From Blastococcus sp. TML/M2B (GTDB lineage Bacteria; Actinomycetota; Actinomycetes; Mycobacteriales; Geodermatophilaceae): a DNA stretch of 64,000 nt. A program made the position numbers and the translations under genes. Within the stretch, counting starts at the first letter, position 1, and the number at the start of each line of letters is the position of its first letter. Under the pieces are notes generated by a model. It was not told the origin of the DNA. It was given only the letters and a program-made list of their open reading frames with translations, and did not search any database. Of this stretch, positions 44,196 to 52,492 are shown piece by piece. The DNA lies in assembly GCF_016612865.1 (NCBI RefSeq), contig NZ_JAENZZ010000001.1:1-64000 (forward strand). The letters run 5' to 3'.

Positions 44196-45863
44196 TCAGT
44201 CGGGGAGCAGGACGCCGGGGTTGCAGATGCCCTTCGGGTCCAGCCGCGCCTTGACCGCGCGCAGCACCTCGACACCGAGCGCGCCGATCTCGCGGTCCAG
44301 CCAGGGCCGGTGGTCGGCGCCGACGGCGTGGTGGTGGGTGAGCGTGCCGCCGGCGGCCAGCAGCGCGTCGGTCGCGGCCCGCTTGGCGCCCAGCCACTGC
44401 TGGATGGGCAGCTCGTCGTCGCGGTCGGCCAGCACGGTGAAGTACAGCGAGGCGCCGGTCGGGTAGCCGTGCGAGAGGTGCGTCATCACCAGCGGACGGC
44501 GGCCGCCGGCGGTCAGCGACGCGCGCAGCGCCCGGCCGACGGCGTCGTACACGGTGGGCAGCGCCGACCAGCTCGCCGCGGTCTCCAGCGTCTCGACCAT
44601 GAGGCCGGAGTCGAGCAGCGTGTCGCGGGTGTAGGGCGCCCCGAACCGGTGCTTGCGCCACGACTCGCCGACCTGGTGGCCCAGCCGGATCCCGCCACCG
44701 GCGCGCAGCAGGGACGACGCCGCCCGCGTCCGCGCCCGCACGATGTCGGGCAGGCCCTCCCAGCCGACCACCAGCAGGCAGCCCTCGCCGTGCCCGCGCC
44801 CGCGCAGCATGCCGCGCAGCAACCGCGCGCCGGTGCCGGCGGACATGAGCAGGTTGGCGCGCGTCTCGTCGACGTCGGAGAGGCGGACGACGTCGGGCAG
44901 CAGGTCGTGCCGAGCGAGCCGCTGCAGGGCGGCCAGCCCCGCGGCCCAGGTGCGGAACGACCAGCCCTCGTAGGACGTCGTGGCCGGCTTCGGGCGGACC
45001 CGGAGCGTCAGCTCGGTGATGACGCCGAGCGTGCCCTCGGAGCCCAGCGCCAGCCCGAGCAGGTCGGGGCCGGCGGCCGACGCCGGCGGGTGGCCCACCT
45101 CGAGGACGCCGGACGGCGTGGCCAGCGTGAGCCCGGCGACCAGGTCGTCGAACCGGCCCACGCCGGTGGACGCCTGCCCCGAGCTGCGGGTCGCCGCGTA
45201 GCCGCCGAGGGTGGCGAACTCCCAGCTCTGCGGCAGGTGGCCGAAGGTGAGACCCTCCGCGGCCAGCGCCGCCTCCAGCTGCGGGCCGCGCATGCCGGGG
45301 CCCACGGTCACCATCGACGACGGCACGTCGATGGCCTGCACCGACGCCATGCGCCGCAGGTCGAGCGCGACGGCCGGCCGGTCGTCGGGGTCCACGCCGG
45401 CCAGCCCGCCGACGACGCTGGTGCCGCCGCCGAACGGGACGACGACGACGTCGTGCTCGCTGCACAGCGCGAGCAGCGCCGCCGTCTCCTCGGTCGTGCC
45501 CGGGAGGACGACGGCGTCCGGGGCGTCGCTGGCGTCGCCCGCGCGCCGGCGCAGCAGGTCCAGGTAGCTCTTGCCGCCGGCGCGCAGCAGCCGCGCCTCG
45601 CGGTCGGTGCGCACGTTGTCCTCGCCCAGCAGCGCCGTGAGCGCGGCGAGCGTCGCCTCGGGCAGGCGGGGAGGCGTCAGCCGGATGTCGGCGACGGGCA
45701 CCGGCGGGGTGTGCCGCGGCGTCCAGCCGAGCTCCTTGGCGAGGTGGCGGCGGGCCGCCTTGGGCAGCGCCTCCTCCAGGGCGGGCGGGCCCGCGGCGTC
45801 GGTGGAGCCCCCGGACGGCGGGGGACCCCAACCCTGGATCGTCAGTTCCGGCTGGTCGGCCAC
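44196..45863 (-). CDS. Alkyldihydroxyacetonephosphate synthase-like flavoprotein
   Basis: A 555-residue FAD-binding protein of the VAO fold. FAD segments are VVVPFGGGTSVVGGL, GHLPQSWEFATLGGYAATRSSGQAS and LGSEGTLGVITELTLRVRP. The ADPS-type active-site histidine cluster is in TLTHHHAVGADHRPW, and the C-terminus is ARLDPKGICNPGVLLPD. ADPS exchanges acyl for alkyl in ether-lipid synthesis. In mycobacteria a homologous flavoprotein (Rv2251, from memory) lies near glpD1, as here. Whether ether lipids are made is not shown. GTG start at 45863, 38 nt from the divergent glpD. Confidence 0.87.
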   Translation of the reverse strand: MADQPELTIQGWGPPPSGGSTDAAGPPALEEALPKAARRHLAKELGWTPRHTPPVPVADIRLTPPRLPEATLAALTALLGEDNVRTDREARLLRAGGKSYLDLLRRRAGDASDAPDAVVLPGTTEETAALLALCSEHDVVVVPFGGGTSVVGGLAGVDPDDRPAVALDLRRMASVQAIDVPSSMVTVGPGMRGPQLEAALAAEGLTFGHLPQSWEFATLGGYAATRSSGQASTGVGRFDDLVAGLTLATPSGVLEVGHPPASAAGPDLLGLALGSEGTLGVITELTLRVRPKPATTSYEGWSFRTWAAGLAALQRLARHDLLPDVVRLSDVDETRANLLMSAGTGARLLRGMLRGRGHGEGCLLVVGWEGLPDIVRARTRAASSLLRAGGGIRLGHQVGESWRKHRFGAPYTRDTLLDSGLMVETLETAASWSALPTVYDAVGRALRASLTAGGRRPLVMTHLSHGYPTGASLYFTVLADRDDELPIQQWLGAKRAATDALLAAGGTLTHHHAVGADHRPWLDREIGALGVEVLRAVKARLDPKGICNPGVLLPD

Positions 45864-45901
45864 GGCTACAGTCTGCCGGTGCCCGTCGGTGGGAGACCGC
45901 A

Positions 45902-47431
45902 GTGACCGCCGCGCTGTCGCCTGCGCGGCGGGCGCGGGACCTCGAGGCGACCGCCGGCGCGCTGGTCGACGTCGTCGTGGTGGGCGGCGGGGTGACCGGC
46001 GCGGGCGTGGCCCTGGACGCCGCGGCCCGCGGCCTGTCGGTGGTGCTGCTCGAGCGGACCGACCTGGCCGCCGGCACGAGCAGGTGGTCGTCGAAGCTGG
46101 TGCACGGCGGGCTGCGGTACCTGGCGCACGGCGAGATCGGCCTGGCGCGGGAGAGCGCCCGCGAGCGCGCCGTCCTCATGGGGACGACGGCGCCGCACCT
46201 GGTGCGGCAGCTCCCGTTCCTCATCCCCGACGCCGCGGGGCGCGACGTCAGCGCGCTGGGCGCCGTCGGCGGGCGGCTGGGCGACCTGGTGCGGCTCTCG
46301 GTGGCGGGCGGGCGCGGCTCGCTGCCCTCGACGCGGCGGGTGGACGCCGACGCCGTCGGCCGGCTGGTGCCCGCGGTCCGGCCGGGGCGCGGCGGCGTCG
46401 TCTTCTGGGACGGGCAGCTGAGCGACGACGTGCGGCTGGTCGTCGCGCTGGCCCGCACCGCCGCCGCGCACGGCGCCCGGGTGCTGACCGGTGCCACGGT
46501 CACGGCGGTCGACGGCGCGGTCGACGGCGCGGCCTCGGGGTCGGTCGAGGTGCACGCCGACGTCGACGGCGAGGCGCTGACCCTGCGGGCCCGGACGGTG
46601 GTCAACGCGGCCGGGGTGTGGGCGCAGCGGCTGGCGCCGGGCATCCGGCTGGTGCCCTCGCGCGGCTCGCACCTGGTGCTGCGCGCCGACCGGCTGGGCT
46701 CGCCGTCCGCGGCGCTGACCGTGCCGCTGCCGGGCTCGCGCTCGCGGTACGTCTTCGCTCTGCCGCAGGCCGACGGCCTGGTCTACCTCGGCATCACCGA
46801 CGAGCCGGTCGACGGCCCGGTCCCGGACGACGACGCGCAGCCCTCCGACGCCGAGGTGCAGCAGCTGCTGGCGACGGTGAACCAGGTGCTGGCCGAGCCG
46901 CTGACCAGCGCCGACCTCGTGGGCGCCTATGCCGGCTACCGCCCGCTGGTGCTGCCGGCGTCGGCCGGCGCCGGCCCCGGAGACGCCACCGCCGACCTCT
47001 CCCGCAAGCACCTGCTGGCGTGGGACGGACCGGTCCTCTCGGTCGTGGGCGGCAAGCTGACCACCTACCGGGCGATGGCGGAGGAGGCGGTCGACGCCGT
47101 CGTAGAACGGCTCGGCGGCACGGCGCGCTCGACGACCGCCCGGCTCCCCCTCGTGGGGGCGGCGCCGCGGATCGCGCTGGACGCGCTCCCCGCGCCGGCG
47201 CGGCTGGTGGCCCGCTACGGCACCGAGGCGGCCGACGTCGAGGCGCTCGGCCCGGACCTCGTCGTCGCCGGGCGCCCGGAGACGGTGGGGGAGCTGCGCT
47301 TCGCGGTCCGCGCCGAGGGGGCCCGCACGGTGGCCGACCTGCTCGACCGCCGCACCCGCTTCGGCCTGGTGCCAGAGGACCGGGCGCGCGCAGTGCCGGT
47401 GGCGGAGCAGGTGCTGGCCGACGAGCTCTGA
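45902..47431 (+). CDS. glpD: Glycerol-3-phosphate dehydrogenase (FAD-dependent)
   Basis: A 509-residue GlpD. Rossmann motif VVVVGGGVTGAGVALDAAARG; signatures RTDLAAGTSRWSSKLVHGGLRYL and VVNAAGVWAQRL; VVGGKLTTYRAMAEEAVDAV near the C-terminal domain. It oxidises glycerol-3-phosphate to DHAP, passing electrons to the quinone pool. It diverges from the ADPS-like gene, which uses a DHAP-derived substrate, so both act on the glycerophosphate/DHAP node. GTG start. Confidence 0.93.
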   Translation: MTAALSPARRARDLEATAGALVDVVVVGGGVTGAGVALDAAARGLSVVLLERTDLAAGTSRWSSKLVHGGLRYLAHGEIGLARESARERAVLMGTTAPHLVRQLPFLIPDAAGRDVSALGAVGGRLGDLVRLSVAGGRGSLPSTRRVDADAVGRLVPAVRPGRGGVVFWDGQLSDDVRLVVALARTAAAHGARVLTGATVTAVDGAVDGAASGSVEVHADVDGEALTLRARTVVNAAGVWAQRLAPGIRLVPSRGSHLVLRADRLGSPSAALTVPLPGSRSRYVFALPQADGLVYLGITDEPVDGPVPDDDAQPSDAEVQQLLATVNQVLAEPLTSADLVGAYAGYRPLVLPASAGAGPGDATADLSRKHLLAWDGPVLSVVGGKLTTYRAMAEEAVDAVVERLGGTARSTTARLPLVGAAPRIALDALPAPARLVARYGTEAADVEALGPDLVVAGRPETVGELRFAVRAEGARTVADLLDRRTRFGLVPEDRARAVPVAEQVLADEL

Positions 47432-47468
47432 TCCCACCTAGCGGGAATGCTGTTTCGCTGAGTGGGAC
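47431..47468 (+). terminator. Imperfect hairpin after glpD
   Basis: ATCCCACCTAGCG pairs imperfectly with CGCTGAGTGGGAC around a 12-nt loop, directly at the glpD stop codon and 22 nt before the next gene. It may attenuate transcription or be an operator for the downstream methyltransferase. Confidence 0.5.
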
Positions 47469-47489
47469 GCGCGGAGTAGGACTACCCGC

Positions 47490-48284
47490 GTGGACACGTA
47501 CACGCACGGGCACGCCGACTCCGTCCTGCAGTCGCACCGCTGGCGCACCGCGGAGAACTCCGCGCCGCACCTGATCCCGCTGCTGCGCCCCGGTCTCGAC
47601 CTGCTCGACGTCGGCTGCGGGCCCGGCACGATCACCGTCGACCTCGCCGCGCGGGTCGCCCCCGGCCGGGTGCTGGGGCTGGACGTCTCGCCCGATCCGC
47701 TCGACGAGGCCCGCGCCGCGGCCGGGCGCGCCGGCGTGGAGGTGACCTTCGAGGTCGGCGACGTCTACGCCCTCGACCTGCCCGACGACTCCTTCGACGT
47801 CGTGCACGCCCACCAGGTGCTCCAGCACCTCACCGACCCGGTCGCCGCGCTGCGCGAGCTGGCCCGGGTCTGCCGGCCCGGCGGGGTGCTCGCCGTCCGG
47901 GACGTCGACTACGCGACGTTCACCTGGTTCCCCGCGAACCCGGGGCTGGAGCGCTGGCTGCAGCTCTACTACGGCGTCGCGCGGGCCAACCGCGCCGAGC
48001 CCGACGCCGGCCGGCGGCTGCTGTCCTGGGCGCACGCGGCCGGGCTGCGCGACGTGACCGCGACGACGTCGTCCTGGTGCTACGCCTCACCCGCCGAGCG
48101 GGAGTGGTGGGGCGGCTCGTGGGCCGGCCGGGCGACCGCGTCGTCCTTCGCCGAGCAGGCGGTGGCCTACGGGCTCGCCGACCGGGCCGAGCTGGACCGG
48201 CTCGCCGACGCCTGGCGCACCTGGCGGGACGCCGACGACGGCTGGCTCGGGATGATGCACGGCGAGCTGCTCATCCGGGTCTGA
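47490..48284 (+). CDS. Class I SAM-dependent methyltransferase (UbiE-like)
   Basis: A 264-residue methyltransferase. Motif I is LLDVGCGPGTITVDLA, motif II VLGLDVS, then VGDVYALDLPDDSFDVVHAHQVLQHL (motifs post-II/IV) and CRPGGVLAVRDVDY. The N-terminal THGHADSVLQSHRWRTAENSAPHLIP is a common start in this actinobacterial group. Substrate unknown. It follows glpD in the same direction, but a hairpin separates them. Confidence 0.88.
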   Translation: MDTYTHGHADSVLQSHRWRTAENSAPHLIPLLRPGLDLLDVGCGPGTITVDLAARVAPGRVLGLDVSPDPLDEARAAAGRAGVEVTFEVGDVYALDLPDDSFDVVHAHQVLQHLTDPVAALRELARVCRPGGVLAVRDVDYATFTWFPANPGLERWLQLYYGVARANRAEPDAGRRLLSWAHAAGLRDVTATTSSWCYASPAEREWWGGSWAGRATASSFAEQAVAYGLADRAELDRLADAWRTWRDADDGWLGMMHGELLIRV

Positions 48285-48290
48285 CGGGCC

Positions 48291-49436
48291 TCAGACCGAC
48301 GCCGGCAGCCGCTCCTCGGCCTGCAGCGCGGCCAGGCTGCGCCGGACACCGACGGCGACCGCACCGAGGGCGAAGAAGCCCTCGTCGTCCTCGGCGGTCG
48401 ACTGGCGCAGCAGGGTCACCAGCCGGTGCAGCGCGGCGCCCGCCCGGGCGATCTCGGCGTCCCGCTGGTCCGGCGTCGAGCCGTCGGTGGTGTGGTACGG
48501 CGTGCAGACCACGCTCGCCAGGCTGTCCAGTGCGTCGGCCAGCACCCAGCCGGTGCCGGCGTCGAACTGGTCGATCCCGCGCCGGTGCGGGTGGAACTCG
48601 ACCAGCAGGTCGGTGAGGTCGTCGACGAGGACGGCGACGCGGTCCACCGCGCGGGACTCCTCGCGGATCTCCACGGCCCGCCCCTGCCAGCGGCGGGCCC
48701 GCGGGTTGGCCCGCCGCGCCCGCTCGACCCGGGTGGCGGCGAACCGCATCCGGTCCAGCGCGCGGTCGAGCTGGCCGTTGCGGTCGTCCCATTCCGGGAC
48801 GTCGGGCACCCGGCCGTCGCGCAGCGTCGCGCCGATGTCGCGCAGGTGCCGGGAGAGCAGGCCGCGGGTGAGCGCGATCTGCTCCACCGCCCGGGTCAGC
48901 TGCAGCGGCGGGAACAGCAGCGTCGTCACCAGCACGCCGATCGCCGCACCCAGGAAGGTCAGGCCGGCGTAGCGCAGCGCGTAGTCGCCGGGGTCCGCCG
49001 TCCCCACGGTGATCATGAGGACGGCGGCGAAGCTGACCCAGCTGGCCTGCTCGCGCCACAGCTTCAGCTGCTCGACGACCACGGCCAGCGCCACGATCAG
49101 CGCGATCGTCAGCGCGTTCGGGACGGCGTGGGTGAGCTCGTAGACCGCGACCGCCAGGCCGAAGCCGGTGAGGATCGCCGCGACGCTGCGCCAGGCCGCG
49201 GACGCGGAGTCGGCGATCGTCGGGCTGACCGCGATGATCGCGCCCAGCGGGGCGTAGTAGGCGTAGTCGGACAGCGCCGGCGGCAGCAGCAGGGCCACCT
49301 GCCAGGCGAGCCCCGCCGCCAGCGCCGCCCGGATCGTCCGCTGCACCCACGGCTGCTGCAGCCGTGCGATCACCCACCCCACCCCGCCAGGATGCGGGCT
49401 GACCCCGGCCGCGGTGCGTCCCGGACGCGGTGACAT
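48291..49436 (-). CDS. FUSC/aromatic acid exporter (ArAE)-like membrane protein
   Basis: A 381-residue protein. Residues about 30-180 contain six hydrophobic segments (RTIRAALAAGLAWQVALLLP, YYAPLGAIIAVSPTIADSASAAWRSV, ILTGFGLAVAVY, LTIALIVALAVVVEQL, and so on) in the FUSC pattern. The C-terminal half is a helical cytoplasmic domain (LTRGLLSRHLRDIGATLRDGR...). FUSC proteins are proposed exporters of aromatic acids, mostly uncharacterised. ATG at 49436 preferred because GGGAG lies 5 nt upstream; GTG 49382 is possible. Confidence 0.82.
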   Translation of the reverse strand: MSPRPGRTAAGVSPHPGGVGWVIARLQQPWVQRTIRAALAAGLAWQVALLLPPALSDYAYYAPLGAIIAVSPTIADSASAAWRSVAAILTGFGLAVAVYELTHAVPNALTIALIVALAVVVEQLKLWREQASWVSFAAVLMITVGTADPGDYALRYAGLTFLGAAIGVLVTTLLFPPLQLTRAVEQIALTRGLLSRHLRDIGATLRDGRVPDVPEWDDRNGQLDRALDRMRFAATRVERARRANPRARRWQGRAVEIREESRAVDRVAVLVDDLTDLLVEFHPHRRGIDQFDAGTGWVLADALDSLASVVCTPYHTTDGSTPDQRDAEIARAGAALHRLVTLLRQSTAEDDEGFFALGAVAVGVRRSLAALQAEERLPASV

Positions 49437-49449
49437 CGGTCTCCCGGCC

Positions 49450-49507
49450 CGAGATCTGCACAGTCGGGGCTTTCCGGCGCGGGAAGGCAGCGAGTGTGCA
49501 GATCTCG
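49450..49507. repeat. Intergenic inverted repeat with CGAGATCTGCACA ends
   Basis: The outer arms CGAGATCTGCACA/TGTGCAGATCTCG (13 bp) enclose an inner hairpin GCTTTCC...GGGAAGGC. It sits 8 nt after the TipA-type regulator's stop and 13 nt before the FUSC start, in the same style (long arms, nested hairpin) as family A but with different end sequence. Only one copy was seen. Confidence 0.85.
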
Positions 49508-49515
49508 TGGAGGGC

Positions 49516-50269
49516 CTACGCGTGCCGGGCGGCGTTGGCGACGACGGCGGTGCTCACGTACCGCGCCAGCCCCGGGGCGCGACCGTCGTAGTGCGCCGCG
49601 AAGCGCTCGTCCTCGACGTACATCCGGCCCAGCGCGGCGTGCATCTCCGGCGGGCAGTCGTAGTAGGTGGCGGTGATCTGCTGCCGGTGCTCCTCGGCGA
49701 GGTCCATGGCCTGCTCCGAGTCGGGCGCCACGCCCGCGGTCAGCGCGGCGGCGAACCGCGCCTCCAGGTCCTCGGCCCGGGCCTTGATCCGCAGCCAGTC
49801 CTGCTTCGAGTAGGCCGCGGTCCGCCGCTTCGACTGCGCGTAGGCGTCGGTGTCGCCCCAGCGCTCCTCGACCTCGGCGTCGTGCTGCGCGGGGTCGTGC
49901 TCGCCGAACACCTCGAACCGCTCCTCCGGGCTCAGGGAGATCCCCATCGTGCGTGCCTCCAGCTCCTTCTCCACGGCCGCGACCATCGCCGCCGTCCGGT
50001 CCGTGCCGGTCGAGCAGCAGCCGGTGCTGGCGGCGCAGGTGCTCGACCGGATCGGCGGACGGGTCGTCGAGCAGGGTCGCGACCTCCTCCAGGGAGAACC
50101 CGAGCGCGCGGTACAGCAGCACCGCGTGCAACCGGTCCAGGTCGGCCGGCGCGTACCGCCGGTACCCGGCCGCGCTCCGTCCGGACGGCGACAGCAGACC
50201 GATCCGGTCGTAGTGGTGCAGCGTGCGCACCGTGACGCCGGCCAGCGCCGCGACCTCGCCCACGTTCAC
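49516..50269 (-). CDS. MerR-family regulator with TipAS domain (artefactual frameshift)
   Basis: A 250-residue protein after removal of one base at about 50004. The N-terminal MerR helix-turn-helix is VGEVAALAGVTVRTLHHYDRIGLLSPSGRSAAGYRRY, the coiled coil ends AAMVAAVEKELEARTMG, and the C-terminal TipAS (antibiotic-recognition) domain includes SPEERFEVFGEHDPAQHDAEVEERWGDTDAY and AHYDGRAPGLARYV. TipAL regulators bind thiopeptides or diverse drugs and activate their own promoter. A matching promoter is at 50298-50328. The break lies on the 500-nt lattice. Confidence 0.9.
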
Positions 50270-50297
50270 CGGGCCCTCCCTTCCTCCGACAGGGGAG

Positions 50298-50328
50298 AGC
50301 CAACCCCCTGACGTCGCGTCAGGGTCAA
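50298..50328 (-). promoter_or_regulatory. MerR-type promoter of the TipA-like gene
   Basis: On the minus strand, TTGACC (50328-50323) and TTGGCT (50303-50298) are separated by 19 bp. Across the spacer and into the -35 box lies the dyad CCCTGACG-CGA-CGTCAGGG (50306-50324). The overlong spacer with an internal dyad is the hallmark of promoters that MerR proteins untwist. It is 29 nt from the start codon. Confidence 0.85.
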
Positions 50329-50354
50329 GCGCGTGTCGCCCGGACGGGAGACCG

Positions 50355-50440
50355 CGCCGGTCCGCATCCGGGTGGTCATCGGCGGGGAGGAGGCCACGCC
50401 GGTCCGCATCCGGGTGGTGATCGGGCAGCGGTCGCCCGGC
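50355..50440. repeat. Tandem direct repeats between TipA and the GDT1 gene
   Basis: CGCCGGTCCGCATCCGGGTG plus eight more bases occurs at 50355 and 50397 (period 42, one mismatch near the end). It is followed by two copies of CAGCGGTCGCCCGG (period 14) at 50427 and 50441. They lie downstream of the GDT1 stop codon (50476, minus strand) and upstream of the TipA promoter. Function unknown. Confidence 0.75.
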
Positions 50441-50475
50441 AGCGGTCGCCCGGCGGGGGCCTTCCGGCCCGGGGC

Positions 50476-51074
50476 TCAGGTGAGCGTGCGGACCGTCTCC
50501 ACGGACCGCGACCAGCGCGAACACGAGGAACAGGCCGGCCGCGACCCGGCGGATGAGCGCGATCGGCAGCCGGTCGGCGAGGTTCTTGCCGAGGAAGACG
50601 GCGAGCCCGGAGACGACGAGCAGCGCCGCCCAGGCCCCGACGAACACCGACAGGGGGTCGTCGAAGCGGGCGGCGAGCCCGGCCGTCGCGAGCTGGGAGA
50701 GGTCGCCCCACTCGGCGGCGAACAGCACCCCGAAGGAGATGGCGGCGACGCGGAGGAACGACGTCCCCCGCTTGCCCTCGCCGGCGTCGTCGGCGTCCTC
50801 GGGTCCGCTGGTGGCGCTGCGCCACAGGATGACCGCGCCGACCAGGAACAGCAGCGCGACGACGCCGCTGACCAGTGCCTCGGGGAGCAGCGAGAGCAGC
50901 GAGCCGGCGGTCACCGCGATGGCGACCTGCAGGCCGAACGCGGCCCCCACGCCGAGGAACACCGGCAGCGGGGGGAAGCGGGTGGCGAGCACCAGGCTGG
51001 CGAATCAGCGTCTTGTCCGGCAGCTCCACGGGGAGCACCAGCACGAACGCGGCCAGGACGACCGAGAGGACCAC
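50476..51074 (-). CDS. GDT1/TMEM165 (UPF0016) family manganese exporter (two artefactual frameshifts)
   Basis: A 198-residue, six-helix membrane protein after removing one base near 51003 and one near 50504. The duplicated family motif is present: ELPDKTLIASLVLATRF in the first half and AAEWGDLSQLATAGL in the second, separated by a polar loop. Ending FLVFALVAVVETVRTLT. Homologues export Mn2+ (MneA) or exchange Ca2+/Mn2+ for H+. GTG start at 51074 with AGGAA 7 nt before. A manganese-sensing riboswitch just upstream supports the manganese role. Both breaks are on the 500-nt lattice. Confidence 0.92.
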
Positions 51075-51148
51075 GAGATTCCTGCTTCCGCTGGGCACCG
51101 CCGCACGGAGCTGGGCAGCCTCCGACCGGCAGCGCGGATGGCTGCGAT

Positions 51149-51253
51149 CGAAGGTCTCGCCCATCCGCGCCGGGGCGCGGACCCGCTGACCGGGCGACCC
51201 GCGAGCGGGCGCGCCAGCATGTCGACCAGCGGACGGGGGGCTACTCCCCTTCG
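51149..51253 (-). ncRNA. yybP-ykoY manganese riboswitch
   Basis: Reading the minus strand, CGAAGG (51253-51248) pairs with CCTTCG (51154-51149) to form P1. The conserved metal-binding loops follow: GGGGAGTAGCC near the 5' side, GTCGACATG in the middle, and GGGCGAGACC at the 3' side. These are the signature elements of the yybP-ykoY RNA, which turns on expression when Mn2+ binds. It lies 74 nt upstream of a GDT1-type exporter, one of the gene classes this RNA controls. Confidence 0.88.
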
Positions 51254-51385
51254 CCGGGAAGGATAGCCGGTGCCGTCCCGAAATCGGCTGCGGCGGTCGG
51301 CGCGCGGCGCTAGCGTGCCGCCATGCCGTTCCGTTGACGCACCGCCTCGAGCGATCTCCCCCCGTCCGCCCGCTCCCTGGCCCGG

Positions 51386-52492
51386 GTGGCGGTGGGCTGG
51401 GCCGCGCTCTCGGAGTTCGTGCCCCTCTACCCGCTGTACGCGCTGCTCTTCCTGGGCGGCGGCCTGTCGACGGCCGAGGTTTCCGGGCTGTTCGCGGTCT
51501 GGTCGGTCACCGGGCTCGTGGCGGAGGTGCCGGCCGGCGCGCTGGCCGACCGGTGGTCCCGCCGCGGCGTCCTGGTCTGCAGCGCCGTGCTGCAGGCGGC
51601 CGCCTTCGCGCTCTGGACGGCGGCTCCGGCGACGGCATCCTTCGCCGTCGGCTTCGCGCTGTGGGGCGTCTCGAGCGCGCTGTGCTCCGGCACGGCCGAG
51701 GCGCTGGTGTTCGACGGGCTGCGCGCGGCCGGCGCTGAGGCGGCGTTCGCCCGCGTCAACGGCCGGATGACCGCCGCCGAGCTGCTCGCCCAGGTGCCGA
51801 CCGCGCTGGCGGCCACCGCGCTGCACGCCGCCGGTGGGTTCGCCCTCGTCGGGTGGGCGAGCGCGGCGGTCTGCCTGCTCGCCGGCGTGCTGGCGCTGCG
51901 CTTCCCCGAACCGCCGCGGGAGCGCGCCGACGCCTTCCTGGCCACGCTCCGGGCGGGTGCGGAGCAGGTGGTCCGGTTGCCGCCGCTGCGGCTGGCGGTG
52001 GTCGCCGTCGCGCTGGTCGGTGGGCTGGACGCCGTCGAGGAGTATTTCCCGGTGCTCGCCGCCGACCGGGGGCTGCCGACCGGCGCCGTCCCCCTCGCCG
52101 TCCTGGTCATCGCGCTGGCCGGCGCCGCCGGAGCCGAGCTGGGCGGGCGCGCCGACGGCCTCCCCGACGGCGCGCTGCCGGCGCTGCTGGCCGCGGCCGG
52201 CGTGCTGCTCGCGATGGCCGCGGTGCTGCCCGGTGCGGCCGCCCTGGCCGCGCTCGCCGTCATGTACGGGCTGTACCTCGCGGTCGTCGTCGCGGCGGAG
52301 GCCCGGCTGCAGGAGCGCATCGAGGGCCCCTACCGCGCCACGGTCACCTCGGTCGCGGGCTTCGGCGTGGAGCTGGCCGGCCTCCTGGTGTTCGCGGCCT
52401 GGGCGCTGGGCGGCCCGGCGGCGACCGCGCTGCTGGTGCTGGCCGTCGTCCCGGTGGTGGTGCGCGGGCTGCGCGCCCCCGTCGCCGGCTAG
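51386..52492 (+). CDS. MFS transporter
   Basis: A 368-residue permease with 11-12 helices. The MFS motif A region is ADRWSRRGVLVCSAVLQAAAF between helices 2 and 3. LFAVWSVTGLVAEVPAGAL and ALWGVSSALCSGTAEALVFDGL fit the small drug/metabolite exporter subset. The reading frame opens at GTG 51386, but a TTG at 51334 in another frame reads LTHRLERSPPV and would join if one C near 51370 were extra, so the true start is uncertain. Substrate unknown. Confidence 0.82.
   Translation: MAVGWAALSEFVPLYPLYALLFLGGGLSTAEVSGLFAVWSVTGLVAEVPAGALADRWSRRGVLVCSAVLQAAAFALWTAAPATASFAVGFALWGVSSALCSGTAEALVFDGLRAAGAEAAFARVNGRMTAAELLAQVPTALAATALHAAGGFALVGWASAAVCLLAGVLALRFPEPPRERADAFLATLRAGAEQVVRLPPLRLAVVAVALVGGLDAVEEYFPVLAADRGLPTGAVPLAVLVIALAGAAGAELGGRADGLPDGALPALLAAAGVLLAMAAVLPGAAALAALAVMYGLYLAVVVAAEARLQERIEGPYRATVTSVAGFGVELAGLLVFAAWALGGPAATALLVLAVVPVVVRGLRAPVAG

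Noticed and set aside
51074..51164. An upstream ATG giving the GDT1 protein a longer N-terminus starting MGETFDRSHPRC.
   Set aside because: That segment is the 3' part of the riboswitch (GGGCGAGACC) read as protein; the first helix begins at the GTG at 51074.
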